A DNA stretch of 37,074 bases from Dinochytrium kinnereticum (GCA_027604005.1 JADGJT010000229.1:1-37074); one strand, 5' to 3'; counted from the stretch's first letter, positions 1 to 9,945 are shown. The notes: generated by a model not told the origin, from the letters alone. Numbers and translations: made by a program.

Positions 1-447
1 AAAAAAACAAGAGCACGTGTTAGAACGCGTAAAGAAGGTCGCGTAAGAACAGAGTTCTAACAAGTGACGCGTAAAAGAAACAGGGAAGTAAAGGGGAAAT
101 ACAATAAAGATGAAAATACTACAAATCCACCCCATATAACCGAAAACCCCTCATAGAGAAAAGACTAACAACTAAACATGCTATACTACCACAACAGTTG
201 ATCCGCTAGTGCTAATACTATTGGCCTTTATTAACTTTGCGGAGCCATGGCTTTATAATCAATGCCCGTGCGAATATTGAAGGGCACAGCGTGCCCGGGG
301 CGCCGTTCGCAACTATCATGGCATACAAAACCGATATTCTATTTGATCCTTCTATTTTCTATTTACAGTAAATTATTCATTAATCACAAGACGTATCAGC
401 ACCATAAAGAAAAAAAGGAAGGTGGTGTATGAGCCCCCATGGCTCGA
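1..447. other. No gene seen; 3' flank of the 448-2214 gene
   Basis: No open frame of useful length and no splice-linked coding exon was found here. The stretch lies downstream of the minus-strand gene that stops at 448, so it should hold that gene's 3' UTR and poly(A) site. It contains a run of A at the left edge and otherwise mixed sequence. Nothing else can be supported. Confidence 0.5.
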
Positions 448-2214
448 CTAATGAGGGTATGGAGGTGGCGGTCCATTCTCCGTCACCCCGCTCATCAGCC
501 TCTCCTGGGAGGAAGAGCCAGATACATCGTGTGCACCTTCCCGAGGTCCAACCTGGCCCTGTCCTCTCACGACATCGAAGCTGTCGCAAGCAAGCCGGTG
601 AGAAAGATCAAGACTCTGTCCATTCCTTCCAAGGGAAGATTCATCGCTCGAAACACCGCGATGAGCAGCTCGAGAACCACCGAGTGGCTCCCCTGAAGGA
701 GGAGTTTGAAATCGGGAAATGTCCAGACTAGCTGTAGCTCGAGAGGGGGGCCAAACTGAAACAGAGCTGCTCTGACCATTCTCTACGCTGAAGGGTGCAG
801 TAGTGTGGGGAAAATCGGTACGAGGGAGAGGCATCTGAGATTGTGGCAAAGCTGATGATGAGGGTAGAGATGACATCGGTGGAGGCGGTTGCTGTCCATA
901 AATGCTGGGTATACCACGCGACGACGAGAGTGATCGGCCATGTAGCGACTTTCGTCTCGCAAAATTCTGAAAGTACGATAATGCTGGAGAAGTTGACAGT
1001 GATGCCGAAGATGCCAGCGGGAATGAAGGGAGCATAGGCGGAGAAGGCGGGGGCAAATCGGCCATTTCAACATTGGCGGCTGAGGAGGTTGACGGCGAGG
1101 TGAATGAGGCTATTGGGATCGGGGAGGTCGGAGAAGTAACATGTGAGGTTGAAGATGACGATGCCTGAGCTCGACCGCTGCCCCTTCCAAACAAACCCCG
1201 AATTCCAGGCTGAGACCTGGCCCGGATTCTTCGACTCTCGGACCATCGATCCTCCCTACCGTCCTCCGTATTGCCTCGATCCAAAATTCCAGCTGAAGAA
1301 GACGTACCAAACAACATGCTTGGCATGCCTCTAGAGGCCACGGGAGATGGTCGGCTGTCTTGAGGTGAAAGCAAGGCATCCGCAGGTGGGATGTAAGGAG
1401 GGATACCAGTGATCAGTGGAGTCGGCCTGCCCCGCCGCTGAGCAAGTGATATGTTTCCACACATCTCCGTCGAAGCCATAGATCTTGATTGACGACGCCA
1501 CTCAGACTGCATGATTGATTCCCGGGCCGCTCTGTCGGCCGCAAGAAAAGGGCCCTCAGATGAGGCTGGAGTGTCCTCGTCAAGGTTCATCCACCAAGGA
1601 ACATAAGCCTTTTCGTCATCACTTGTGGGTAACTGGTGGGCGGCGGATTCACTACCAGTGCAAGACCTGATCCTTTCCATTGCCACACGGGTGTATATGT
1701 GAATAAGTGGTGTGTCATCGTCGTCATCAGGACCTTGGGTTGTAGCGTCCTGGGTGGAAGCTGAAGTTTGAATCGAATTTGGCGTTATAGATGCATCGGT
1801 TGTCATGGAATTAAAGTGTGAAGTGGAGAAGACATCGGGAGAACGAGGTCGGTCAGGTAGAGCATCGTGGAGGGATGCGTGAAAAGGATGAGCTGATGAA
1901 AGAGACAAGGCTTGAGGAGAATTGGGCGGAGTAATGAGGCTGGTACAATCGAGACTCAGCGCAACTCCTCTGGACAATGGCAACGCCGAGACTTCGACGG
2001 ATGATAGTAATGGCGGGGAAGGTGTAAGAGACTGCGGCATGGTGTTTTCAAGCTGATACTGCTGCTGCTGAGCACATAGATCCCGAGCGAGAGGCTGCGA
2101 TAGAGGGCTTGGGGCAAAGGAAGGAGGCGGTGCGGGCCTCAAGTATCGTTCGGAAGCCGGCCATAAGCCGTCCTCAGCGTAAGGTGGTGGTGGAGACAGG
2201 CAGCGGTCGTCCAT
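448..2214 (-). CDS. Pro/Ser-rich protein with PPxY motifs at both ends, function unknown
   Basis: This is a single open exon of 588 residues. I chose the ATG at 2214. The frame stays open further upstream but has no ATG there, and a possible acceptor (TTCACAG) just before the ATG means a 5' exon cannot be excluded. The protein is low complexity throughout: rich in Ser, Pro and Thr, with acidic patches (DDDDD), Arg-rich segments and a poly-Pro stretch. I recognise no catalytic fold, membrane segment or signal peptide. PPPPY motifs occur about 10 residues from the start and again three residues before the end (PPPPYPH). PPxY binds WW domains. In fungi that often means recruitment of Rsp5-type ubiquitin ligases, so an adaptor or substrate role is possible (inference). 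Disordered regulatory proteins of this kind diverge quickly, so lack of recognition is not surprising. Confidence 0.6.
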   Translation of the reverse strand: MDDRCLSPPPPYAEDGLWPASERYLRPAPPPSFAPSPLSQPLARDLCAQQQQYQLENTMPQSLTPSPPLLSSVEVSALPLSRGVALSLDCTSLITPPNSPQALSLSSAHPFHASLHDALPDRPRSPDVFSTSHFNSMTTDASITPNSIQTSASTQDATTQGPDDDDDTPLIHIYTRVAMERIRSCTGSESAAHQLPTSDDEKAYVPWWMNLDEDTPASSEGPFLAADRAARESIMQSEWRRQSRSMASTEMCGNISLAQRRGRPTPLITGIPPYIPPADALLSPQDSRPSPVASRGMPSMLFGTSSSAGILDRGNTEDGREDRWSESRRIRARSQPGIRGLFGRGSGRAQASSSSTSHVTSPTSPIPIASFTSPSTSSAANVEMADLPPPSPPMLPSFPLASSASLSTSPALSYFQNFARRKSLHGRSLSSSRGIPSIYGQQPPPPMSSLPSSSALPQSQMPLPRTDFPHTTAPFSVENGQSSSVSVWPPSRATASLDISRFQTPPSGEPLGGSRAAHRGVSSDESSLGRNGQSLDLSHRLACDSFDVVRGQGQVGPREGAHDVSGSSSQERLMSGVTENGPPPPYPH

Positions 2215-2320
2215 GAGTCTTGGCTGTGAAGGAAGCTTGGGGGATGAAGCAGCCAAATTTGAATCACCGAGTTTGTCAGGAACAGCGAGAGATAAGGAAA
2301 TTCAAATTACGTGCAAGCCA

Positions 2321-2448
2321 GCCTGCACTGCAGGCACAAACCAGGGATGGACTTTTTCAAGCCTGCACTGCAGGCACAAACCAGGGATGGACTTTTTCAC
2401 CAGTACCAGCAGTCTGGAACTTTCACTTTCACCAGTACCAGCAGTCTG
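2321..2448. repeat. Two nested tandem duplications in the 5' flank of the PPxY gene
   Basis: A 40-bp unit at 2321-2360 is repeated at 2361-2400 with one mismatch in the last base. Each unit begins with a perfect 15-bp palindrome, GCCTGCACTGCAGGC (2321-2335 and 2361-2375). Directly after it, a 22-bp sequence at 2395-2416 recurs at 2427-2448. The repeats start about 105 bases upstream of the minus-strand start codon at 2214, so they sit in its promoter or 5' UTR. Two different units duplicated side by side look like replication slippage. The palindromes could be binding sites, but no factor can be named. Confidence 0.85.
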
Positions 2449-2639
2449 TCTGGCACTCCCAATGGTTGGTTCCACCAAATGTGCGTTTAAAAAAGATGTT
2501 CCGCCTCAGTTTGATTGGCTCGAGCAAGCTCATTTTGCGGATTAATTCCTGACACGCCAATTACTTTGTTCTCTTCACAGCGGTTGAGCATGGGGGTCGT
2601 TCTTGACTGACGAGTCGACAACGCCGCTGATTCTCACTT

Positions 2640-3290
2640 TGAGAGCTTCCATGAGATCCTCTGGAATGACTGCTTTGCCCCAACACCTCGTTGCGATGAA
2701 AGCAAGTTCCACAGGCGCTTCACGATACCCTCCTTTCTCTTATTGAAGATCAAGGAGGATGTGGAAAGCTTTACGCCATGATATTTCAAGCAGCGACGAG
2801 ATTCAACAGAAAAAAAGGGACTATCCTGTTTATTACATGCCTGATGGCTTATGGGGCTTCTTCTTGTAAGTCACAGGAGTACAGAAAAATCGGGGAGAGC
2901 ACTGCTATGGCGTGCATGTAAAGTTTTGCAATTCAGATGCGGTGTTTATGGACAAAGATGCCCCGGAAACTTTCCGACTAGCCAGGTGATTTCAGACCAC
3001 TTCTGGCGAAGGGTTTCTGGTGTTCACCGGTTTATCACAAGCAGAGAGTTGGTAGAGATGGTGTGTAAATGGACTCGGGCTCAAAAGGTTAATGGTCTCT
3101 GATCAGTTCCAGTGGAAGAATCCTGGGAAGCATGCATCCAGGATCAGCATAATGGAGCTAGCCTCTCGTGAAGTAGTTCCTGTCCTCTCTGATGCGTCTG
3201 GAGTTGCGAGCATAGGCGTCAGTGTGGGCGGTGCGTGCTCAGCAGCAATATGCCTTATTTTTTCCCGTAGAGTCTTTTGCTGAGGCAAAT
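2640..3290 (+). pseudogene. Decayed PIF/Harbinger-type DDE transposase
   Basis: This plus-strand stretch reads as broken pieces of one transposase. One frame reads RRFTIPSFLLLKIKEDVESF, a TGA (about 2799), then YFKQRRDSTEKKGLSCLLHA and another stop. The next frame gives MAYGASS and, shortly after, EYRKIGESTAMACM, followed by a stop. A third gives KFCNSDAVF, and further on FQWKNPGKHASRISIMELAS. These pieces come in the same order as conserved blocks of Harbinger-like (Plant_tran type) transposases: the RRF helix, the 'YF-QRRD-T---GLS' block, the 'YG----EY-RIGESTA' block, the KFC helix and the 'W-WKN-------IMEAVA' region around the DDE core. At least two in-frame stops and two frame changes are visible. 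I did not find terminal inverted repeats. It is an old, inactive copy. Confidence 0.68.
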
Positions 3291-3329
3291 CGTGCACGTT
3301 AGAGTTTGACCCAGAATATCCGTGCATAG

Positions 3330-3912
3330 CAATTTACTTTTTGAAGCATGCCATTTGCTCGCTAACATGATATTGACACATCAAGCCCAAATAACTGAAT
3401 GTGTACGAAAACAAGGGGCAAGTGGATGTGATAGCTCCATCAATGCAACTGGTGTCGGTTTTTCTGTCGTGTTTTTTTTTGTACGATTACATAATTGTTA
3501 ACATAGGAACCAATGTTGGCACGAAATTAAATTGTATTAAAAACTGTTGAAACAGCTGCTGACCAAGGATAAGCTCAAACTCAAAAAAAAAAAAAGGGAC
3601 AAAGCACATAAGACGCAAGTCAAGCTACAAATATAAAAAAAACCAACGACAACATTAACACCATTAACACAAAACCCAACAACTACTACGCTGTATTTTA
3701 AAAGTCAGAATCCCGGTAACGACCTAGAAAAATCTGTTTAGCCATCCTATTTTGCATCCCCGTAAAGGCAGAGGAAATGCGCGAAAGGTTGGGGTCTCGA
3801 TTAATAGAGCCCTTTTGCGGAAGAAAGAAGAAAGAGAAGAGTTTGCAGAATATTCGATCAAAACGAACAAAGTCCACAGCGTAAATTGGTTAAAAAAAAA
3901 CGAGATTTTTGC
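3330..3912. other. AT-rich gap without a recognisable gene
   Basis: No exon could be supported. The stretch carries several A or T homopolymer runs (near 3470, 3583 and 3636) and lies downstream of the minus-strand gene that stops at 3913. It should therefore contain that gene's 3' UTR. Confidence 0.45.
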
Positions 3913-5752
3913 TTAAGGTAGAACTTGAAAATGCTCACGGGGATGGGATGTAACGGATTGGGGAAGATTGAAAGCATTCTTACCAAGTGATGAAGGTGAT
4001 TTTGCTCGGGCGCTCTCAGGCCTTTCAATCCTCAGGCCAGGAGGAATCGGCTTTTCGTACGCGGATGACTTTCCCTCTCCTACACTGGACGACTTGCGAG
4101 GTGAGGGGGTAGAACCACCTACGCTGGAAGACCTGCGGAGCTCAGGTTTCTCTGAAGACGTTATAACAAAAAACGGAAAGTCAATAAACCAGGAATACAG
4201 GAAATGAACAGCAAGAAAAGAAAGAAAGGCGAGAAAATAAGAAAAACAACATACCATCATGCCTGCTGCTTGTTCCCTCTCTAGAGTGTGCGCTAGCAGT
4301 CTTTGGCCTATCACTGCTGCTGCTCGTGTAGCTCTTTTTCAAATAGTCCGGGTACATGTCCGCTTTCAATGGGCTACTCCCGGAAGAGCTCTTCCCGGGT
4401 GATCCACTCTCTTTCTTATGATCATGGTGATGGTCATCATCATAGTACTTTGAAGGAGACGAAGCAGAAGAAGTTTTAACAGAAGAGTGCCTCCTGCTCG
4501 AAGAATCATGGTGATCATCATCTCTTCTCCTATCAGATCGATCACGAGATCGAGATCGCTCTCTTCCTCCATCGCGATCTCGCTCGCGGTGCTCAGAGTA
4601 TCTTTCTCCTTTCTCTCCGTGCCTTGATACGCTGCCATGACGGTCGCGGTCACGGTCGGAGGAAGAGGATGGCTTGGAAGAGGAGGATGAGGGCTTGTCG
4701 TGCTTTTCGTGCTTGTCGTGCTTGTCATGCTTGTCATGCTTGTCGTACCCATAGTCGTCCTTCCTGGAATTTCCAGGGCTGTGAGATCGATCCTTCTCCG
4801 ACTTGTGTTTAGGGGCCAGGAACTCTTCGCTTGACAGATCGTGCTTTCCCGAATCTTTGTGGTGAGAGGAAGAGTGGTGACCGCCTCCTCTAACGTCATC
4901 AATGGAAGCCCATTCCGACCTTCCACGCGACGGGGAGTGATGGCGGTCGTCGTGGTCATCATGATGATGCCCGTGTTTGGAGGGTCCAGTTGACGACGAT
5001 CGGTGAGATGACTTGTGGTGATGATCATCATCGTATCGGTCCCGATCTCCACCGTGTCGGTCGCTCCCATGCCGGTCCCCATGACGGTCTCCACTTCCAT
5101 GTCGATCCGCACTTGCGCTTCCATGTCGGTCACTACCATGACGGTCACTGCTTGCATGTCGGTCGCCACCGTGTCGGTCACTGCTGTGCCTGTCACTGCC
5201 GCTACCATGACGATCTCCGCGGTCACGGTCGCGGTCACGGTCCCGGTCGCGGTCGCGGTCGCGGTCTCGGTCGCTCGAGTGACGATCTCGGTCTTTGCTG
5301 CTGCTGTGGTGGTCCTTGCTGCTACCATGATGATCCTTGCTACCGTGGTGTCGGTCATCCCTGTCCCTATCGTCAGGCAAAACCTTAACAGGCGAACCAT
5401 AATCCTTCGCTCCTCCCAGCTTGCCCTTATCAAGGCCCCCATAAAAAGCCACAATCAGACTCTCACCGTCCCTTAGAACACCCACAGAGGAGTGACGAGG
5501 GATGGCGGCAAAATCCTGAGTGTAGAGAACACATCTGTTGGCATCGACCCCCGTGTCATCCGAAAGATGGTCTCGCTTGGCCAGCAAGACCAGATCCGAG
5601 ACCGTGAGGATGCGGGAGGATTTTGACATGGGGTCTGGGAGCTCTGCGACGACTCTACGGGATGGAGCCTCCTGCGAAGGATTTGGAGAGGTTGGCCCAC
5701 CTGGGAAACCTACAAAGTTGAGGGTGACCCTTGGAACGGGTGACCACGGCAT
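3913..5752 (-). CDS. Ubiquitin-like-fold candidate with long charged RD/HGS-rich tail
   Basis: Two exons, 4255-5752 and 3913-4151, are joined by an intron with donor GTATGT and acceptor TTCAG. Together they give 578 residues in frame. I start at the ATG at 5752. The frame is open upstream, and an extra exon from the ATG at 6026 spliced at about 5952-5893 would add basic sequence, so the true start may be earlier. Residues about 8-110 alternate strand and helix like a ubiquitin-like fold: VTLNFVGF, then RRVVAELP, a helix at SDLVLLAKRDHL, RCVLYTQDFAAIP, and VLRDGESLIVAF. The last part resembles the end of the coilin N-terminal domain (fold inference only). The remainder is disordered: (RD)n, DRHGSDRHG repeats, HDKHDK repeats, RS dipeptides and Ser runs. 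RS/RD tails suggest nuclear RNA-processing or condensate proteins. Near the C-terminus a 60-nt stretch looks like a retained or optional intron. Confidence 0.6.
4990..5400 (-). repeat. Coding minisatellite (RD and DRHGS/G repeats)
   Basis: On the minus strand this part of the exon encodes about eight consecutive Arg-Asp dipeptides, followed by many DRHGS or DRHGG units. At DNA level the core is a hexanucleotide-like GGTCGC/GGTCAC tandem array at about 5220-5276 (plus strand), with imperfect 15-24 bp units to its left. It expands and contracts in frame, so length differences between strains are likely. Confidence 0.8.
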
Positions 5753-6026
5753 GTTTTTCTGCTGCTGCTGGAGAGAAGAAGGGGGTACTGGTTGCCTCTC
5801 TTGCTGTTCTTTCCTTCTGAATTCGTCAGAGGTATCTGCTTGGCCTGGCTGCCAGGTACGGTCTCGCTTTTGGTCAACGAAGTGTCGTCTCTTCCTCTTA
5901 TTCCAGGAAAGAAAAAAATAAGGGGCGAAGAGAAAGGACAATGACTAAAAGCACTAAATTCATTGAACCTTTCCTTGCCTTCTTCTGGTCTTCTTTTTCT
6001 AGAATCTGCGGTTGACGCGTCAACAT

Positions 6027-6636
6027 GATTGGGGTCTGGATGGCCTTCTGGACGGGGGGAAAGGACACGTTGGGGGAGTAACAGTTCCCAATCACGACTG
6101 TCCACAATTTTGATTGGAGTATTGCTGGATCATTATATTACATTGTCCGTGAGGTTTCTTCTCATGACTTGACTGTGCTAAGAACATGCAAAGCCTGAAG
6201 GAGGCAGGCGGAACTAAATCAAAAGGTGATCTGCTGGTGCATCTTATGTCACATAAGAAATCGGAAGGAAAAATGACTAAGTTTTAAATAATACCCTTTA
6301 AACAACGTCCGATCTTCGCTGCTATTAGCTGCTATCAGAGTGCTAACGATAGAAGGGCTTGCGCTGCACCATTTAAAACTTCACTCCATGTTAACTAAAA
6401 GCTTAACCCCCCCAAACGCAAATATCATGGTTTTAACCATTTAACCAGTTAGCGAAAAACAATGAGCACTAGGAGCGAGAGACTTATAGAGATAGGGAGA
6501 AAACAAAGATACTGGCGATTCGTCTACGACCTCGTGAAAAATCAAAAGAAAAACAAAACAGGCAAAATAAAATGACATGAATCAAAACAAAACTACAAGA
6601 TCCATCGTAATCATTATCTCAACTTCCACACTCCGT
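6027..6636. other. Gap between two minus-strand genes; no gene seen
   Basis: This holds the 5' flank of the gene starting at 5752 (or 6026) and the 3' flank of the gene that stops at 6637. No coding exon with convincing splice partners was found on either strand. The part from about 6380 to 6600 is AT-rich. Confidence 0.45.
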
Positions 6637-7899
6637 TCACTCCACTGATAAATCCTCTACCATCTCACAAAGCTCATCCGAAGCACCCCATTGATCTTCA
6701 GAGTCACCAATGGCAGCTCCAAGCAGTCTCCGTTGCGTTTCGCTTAACATCTATAAATACCAAAAGCAATGGAAAATACATATCGTTAAAGAAAAGTGGA
6801 GAAAGGGCCCATTACCGAAAGAGCCATGTCCAACCGACTACGAAGTTTGTGAATCTCCTTTGCCGCAGTACGTCGAACTTGATCCATTTCGACGGCAAGG
6901 GCTCGTCTTCACGAAACCAAAAGAAATGAATCAAAATCACAACCTTAGAACCCAAACAAAAAATCCACCTTCTTTGCTGCTCTTGATCAAAGCGCATGGA
7001 CAGCTCACTATTTTCCCTCCTCAGCTCATGCAGGTTTTCGTTCAGATAAGTATCGTGGTGGTCTTGCGGGTGAGCAAAGGGTTTGAGGAAGCTTTTTGAG
7101 TCTGACTTTTGTGTTAGGGGAAGTTATTTAGTGGAGGGAAATGGCTACCTGTATTTTGGCGGGTGAGCATATTGGGGGTTCCGGAAAGCATACTTTCAGG
7201 TGTTGGACTATGGGCACCTGGTTCATAGTCTCTGTTAGTTTTAGTTGAGTCTTATAAGTCATACTGTGGTGTCCTGGGCTTTTGGAAGCGTGGAACTTTG
7301 GTGCTCCGTCGAAAGCTTGATTCTTCGCAGCTGCATGCGGTGCAACCGCATTCATTGGTTCTGTGAAGGACCAGAGAGTTACTAACAATGCGTGGGGAGG
7401 AGTAGTCATACCACTGCGTTGTCCAGGACTTTTATGTGCTTGGACCTTTGTGGCTTTAGAAAACGCATCCTCTGACTGCAATCGGCTCTTTCCAGCAACA
7501 CTTGACCTAAAATCATTCATTAAGACAGTGAACACAGCTATCAAACCCATACAATGCTTCCCCCTTCCTAGCACCTCCGCCAGCCCCAAAGAGCCCTCCC
7601 CTCCCTCTCATAGGATTAGCCTCTGTCAAATCCGTGGGCCTCGGAGTTGCCGGAGACCTTAGCGAGGATGTTGAAACGGCTTTTCGAATGGAGGGTGTGG
7701 TTGGGCGTGGAATGTATGTGTCGGCGTTCCATGGAGGTCGTTGGTCTTGAGGCGCTGGGGAATGATTTGGAGAGAACTTTTTCTCATCTGTTTTGGGAGT
7801 CTTGACTGGCTCTCTTAGCGGTGGACCGCGGAGTTTGGTTGGGGTGAGGACTTTGGGGACTTCGAAGGGTTGAACATCACTGTCACTATGGCTGAGCAT
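6637..7899 (-). CDS. Small coiled-coil protein with a duplicated KSPG block, function unknown
   Basis: Five exons on the minus strand (7553-7899, 7149-7506, 6969-7105, 6816-6906, 6637-6750) sum to 348 residues in frame. The ATG at 7899 is the first in its frame. The N-terminal third is disordered and Pro/Thr/Ser-rich with SP and TP dipeptides. Residues about 120-205 hold two copies of one block, roughly AFxxAxKxxAxKSPGxxSMT followed by a Thr-Glu-x-Met-Asn segment. The C-terminal third is a coiled coil: NLHELRRENSELSMRFDQEQ, then a basic RRRALAVEMDQVRR helix and a final helix, ending in an acidic tail. No known family is recognised. The layout (Pro-directed phosphorylation sites, short repeated motif, C-terminal coiled coil) is common in cytoskeletal or spindle/centrosome adaptors, but that is only a guess. 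Gene confidence rests on the splice sites and frame closure. Confidence 0.62.
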
Positions 7900-8104
7900 G
7901 TTCGGACAAGTCGAGTGATTTTGAAGGTTTGTCTGCAAAAATCAGTCTTTGCTGCCACCCATGACAGACCGTGTCATTGATCCCGCTTAGCTTAATGTTT
8001 TCGAGAGTTTGGTAGTGCTTTATATGTTTTGCTTATAGATAACATGATAGAAAAATAAATAATTTCTATAACAGTTTTGTCTGAGCTCTAAAGTTGGAGA
8101 TCAA

Positions 8105-9945
8105 TTAGCAGCTTCTAATGAACGCAGTCCTCGCATTCCACACCCGCGAAGCACACCCAATACACTCCTCTGATAACTCGGTTACGTTGAACGTTTTGAA
8201 CCGTTTGTCGAGTGACGGGTAGACCCTAATACAAAAAGAAGTTAAATTGCGTGTGATTCAACGAGAACGAAAGAAAGGTTTCAAAATCCTCTTTTTTTCG
8301 TCACCTGTAAAATCCAGTATACTGGACCTCTTCTTCGGAAGTGACATCTCGGTCAACCGTTATAGTTTCGTACTGATCAAACACGGCATTCCCGGTCCCG
8401 ACATGTATTCTTTCAGCATTTCCTAACGATGAAATCTCGCCGAGATCCATGAACCAGACGGGAACTCCACTATTCAAAAGACATTTAAATCACTAGCAAT
8501 AGAAAGAGTAACAGATAATAATTCGGGGGCTTTTAAACTTCAGAAGAAAGGCAAATCATGTTATGATGTTTTCATCACTTACAGATACCATCCTAGCTCG
8601 AGAGATAGGCTTGAGTCTGTAAGTTTTCGGCAGGCTGCTTCATAGTTTTCGGCATGCCTCACATCGAGAATGGCTTGACTCCCTTTTGGGACGATGGGAG
8701 TGTTACGGTACTCCTTCGTAACCAGCTCCCCTTCGTACTCCAGAAATACGTCCTCAAAGTTTTTGAACTACAATATTCAGTTAAAACCAATTTTTGGTTG
8801 AGATAGCCAGCATTGTTACAATAACTAACGCCATGAAAATGGGGAAAATAATTTTATGCCATGCCTTATTGAGATCCTCATCGCTTTCGACCGTTAATTC
8901 ATAGACAAGAGTTGCATCTGAGTATTTTGTTTCTGTTGGGATGCTTTCGAATATGGGGGAGCCGGCGGAGGTCCCGTTTGGGTAGATGGGGTAAATAGCT
9001 CGGTTGATAAGGATGGAGGAGGGGTCTTCTTCGGGTGAAGTTGAGACGAAACCGAAGTTCCAAACACTGTCAAAGGCCAAAAAAAATAAAATGCCTTGAG
9101 TTATTTTTCATCTTACCGAAAGAAGAATAAAACTGGCAATTTCAACTGGATATTAACGGGAAGCAACAAAAAAAAAAAAAAATGGATGGAACGGAACGTC
9201 ATAAATACCCTATAACCCTTCCCCCAACAAAAACTTCATGTGTTCGATAAACAACGGACGGCAACGAAACGTATCTCTTCCAATTCGACGGCATATATTC
9301 CCATTTTGTCAAATCTAAATAATCGGGCCACTCGTATCCATCTTCTTCCGCTGCAGAATGTAGCAGACTTTTCAGCTTTTCCTTCTTGGTCTCCTCAGCC
9401 GCGACGCACATTCCCGCGTCTCTAGGGTGAACGCATCGGTCATTACAGCAGAGAGTTCCTTTAGCACACTTTTGCGGTTTTTCCCAGTACCAGTCTATTT
9501 ATTTTATACAGTGGTTAATGATTTTTTTAAGGGTTGCCATGTTACCTCGGTTTGCGCAGTGCTTGAATTTGTTGATCCCAACACATGCTATTCCAGTCTC
9601 GTACGCGCTACATGGATTTTCAGGGACGCATTCAATGCCTTCGATACATTCTCCGTTACAGCAAATAGTTCCAACAGGGCACTTTAAATCAAACGGGATG
9701 GATTCTGAAAAAGTCCACGTTTCGCGGAATCAATTTCGGGGTAAATATTGTATAGTTATGAAGATTGTAACGAAAGAAATCCAACCTGAGTTGTGGCAAA
9801 GTCTAAAAGTTGTCTCTGAAGAGCAAGCTGCCAAACCATCTGGAACGATGGAGCAGTCGAGTTTTCTGTGCGGAGGAACGGCGCTTATACAGTTTCCCGC
9901 TGTGAGGAGGACGCTGAGAGCGGCTAGGTGGGTTGTTAACCTCAT
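8105..9945 (-). CDS. Secreted Cys-rich protein: two CBM19-like repeats plus one copy of an uncharacterised domain
   Basis: Seven exons (9786-9945, 9546-9704, 9209-9494, 8865-9066, 8583-8767, 8305-8469, 8105-8225) give 425 residues in frame. Residues 1-22 form a clear signal peptide. Two tandem cysteine repeats follow, pattern GxxxC...F/Y..C...KC..GT.CCN..C...C. This resembles the chitin-binding CBM19 cysteine pattern, so wall or substrate binding is possible (inference). The rest is one copy of the domain that occurs twice in the 33205-36171 gene: [CV]WN[LF]G, then YP.YPNG, YSDA, F-K-N-x-E, a P-I-V-x-x-G-S block, GW[FY], W/Y-F-x-D-[FL]-G and Y-T-G-F-Y. All its intron positions match that gene. 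The intron between 8768 and 8864 must use a GC donor (AAG|GCATGG). Extracellular location is likely; activity is unknown. Confidence 0.75.

Noticed and set aside
4990..5476. Plus-strand open frames rich in His/Gly or Val/Thr over the RD-repeat gene
   Set aside because: They are antisense readings of a simple coding repeat. The minus-strand reading has flanking fold-like sequence and splice sites.
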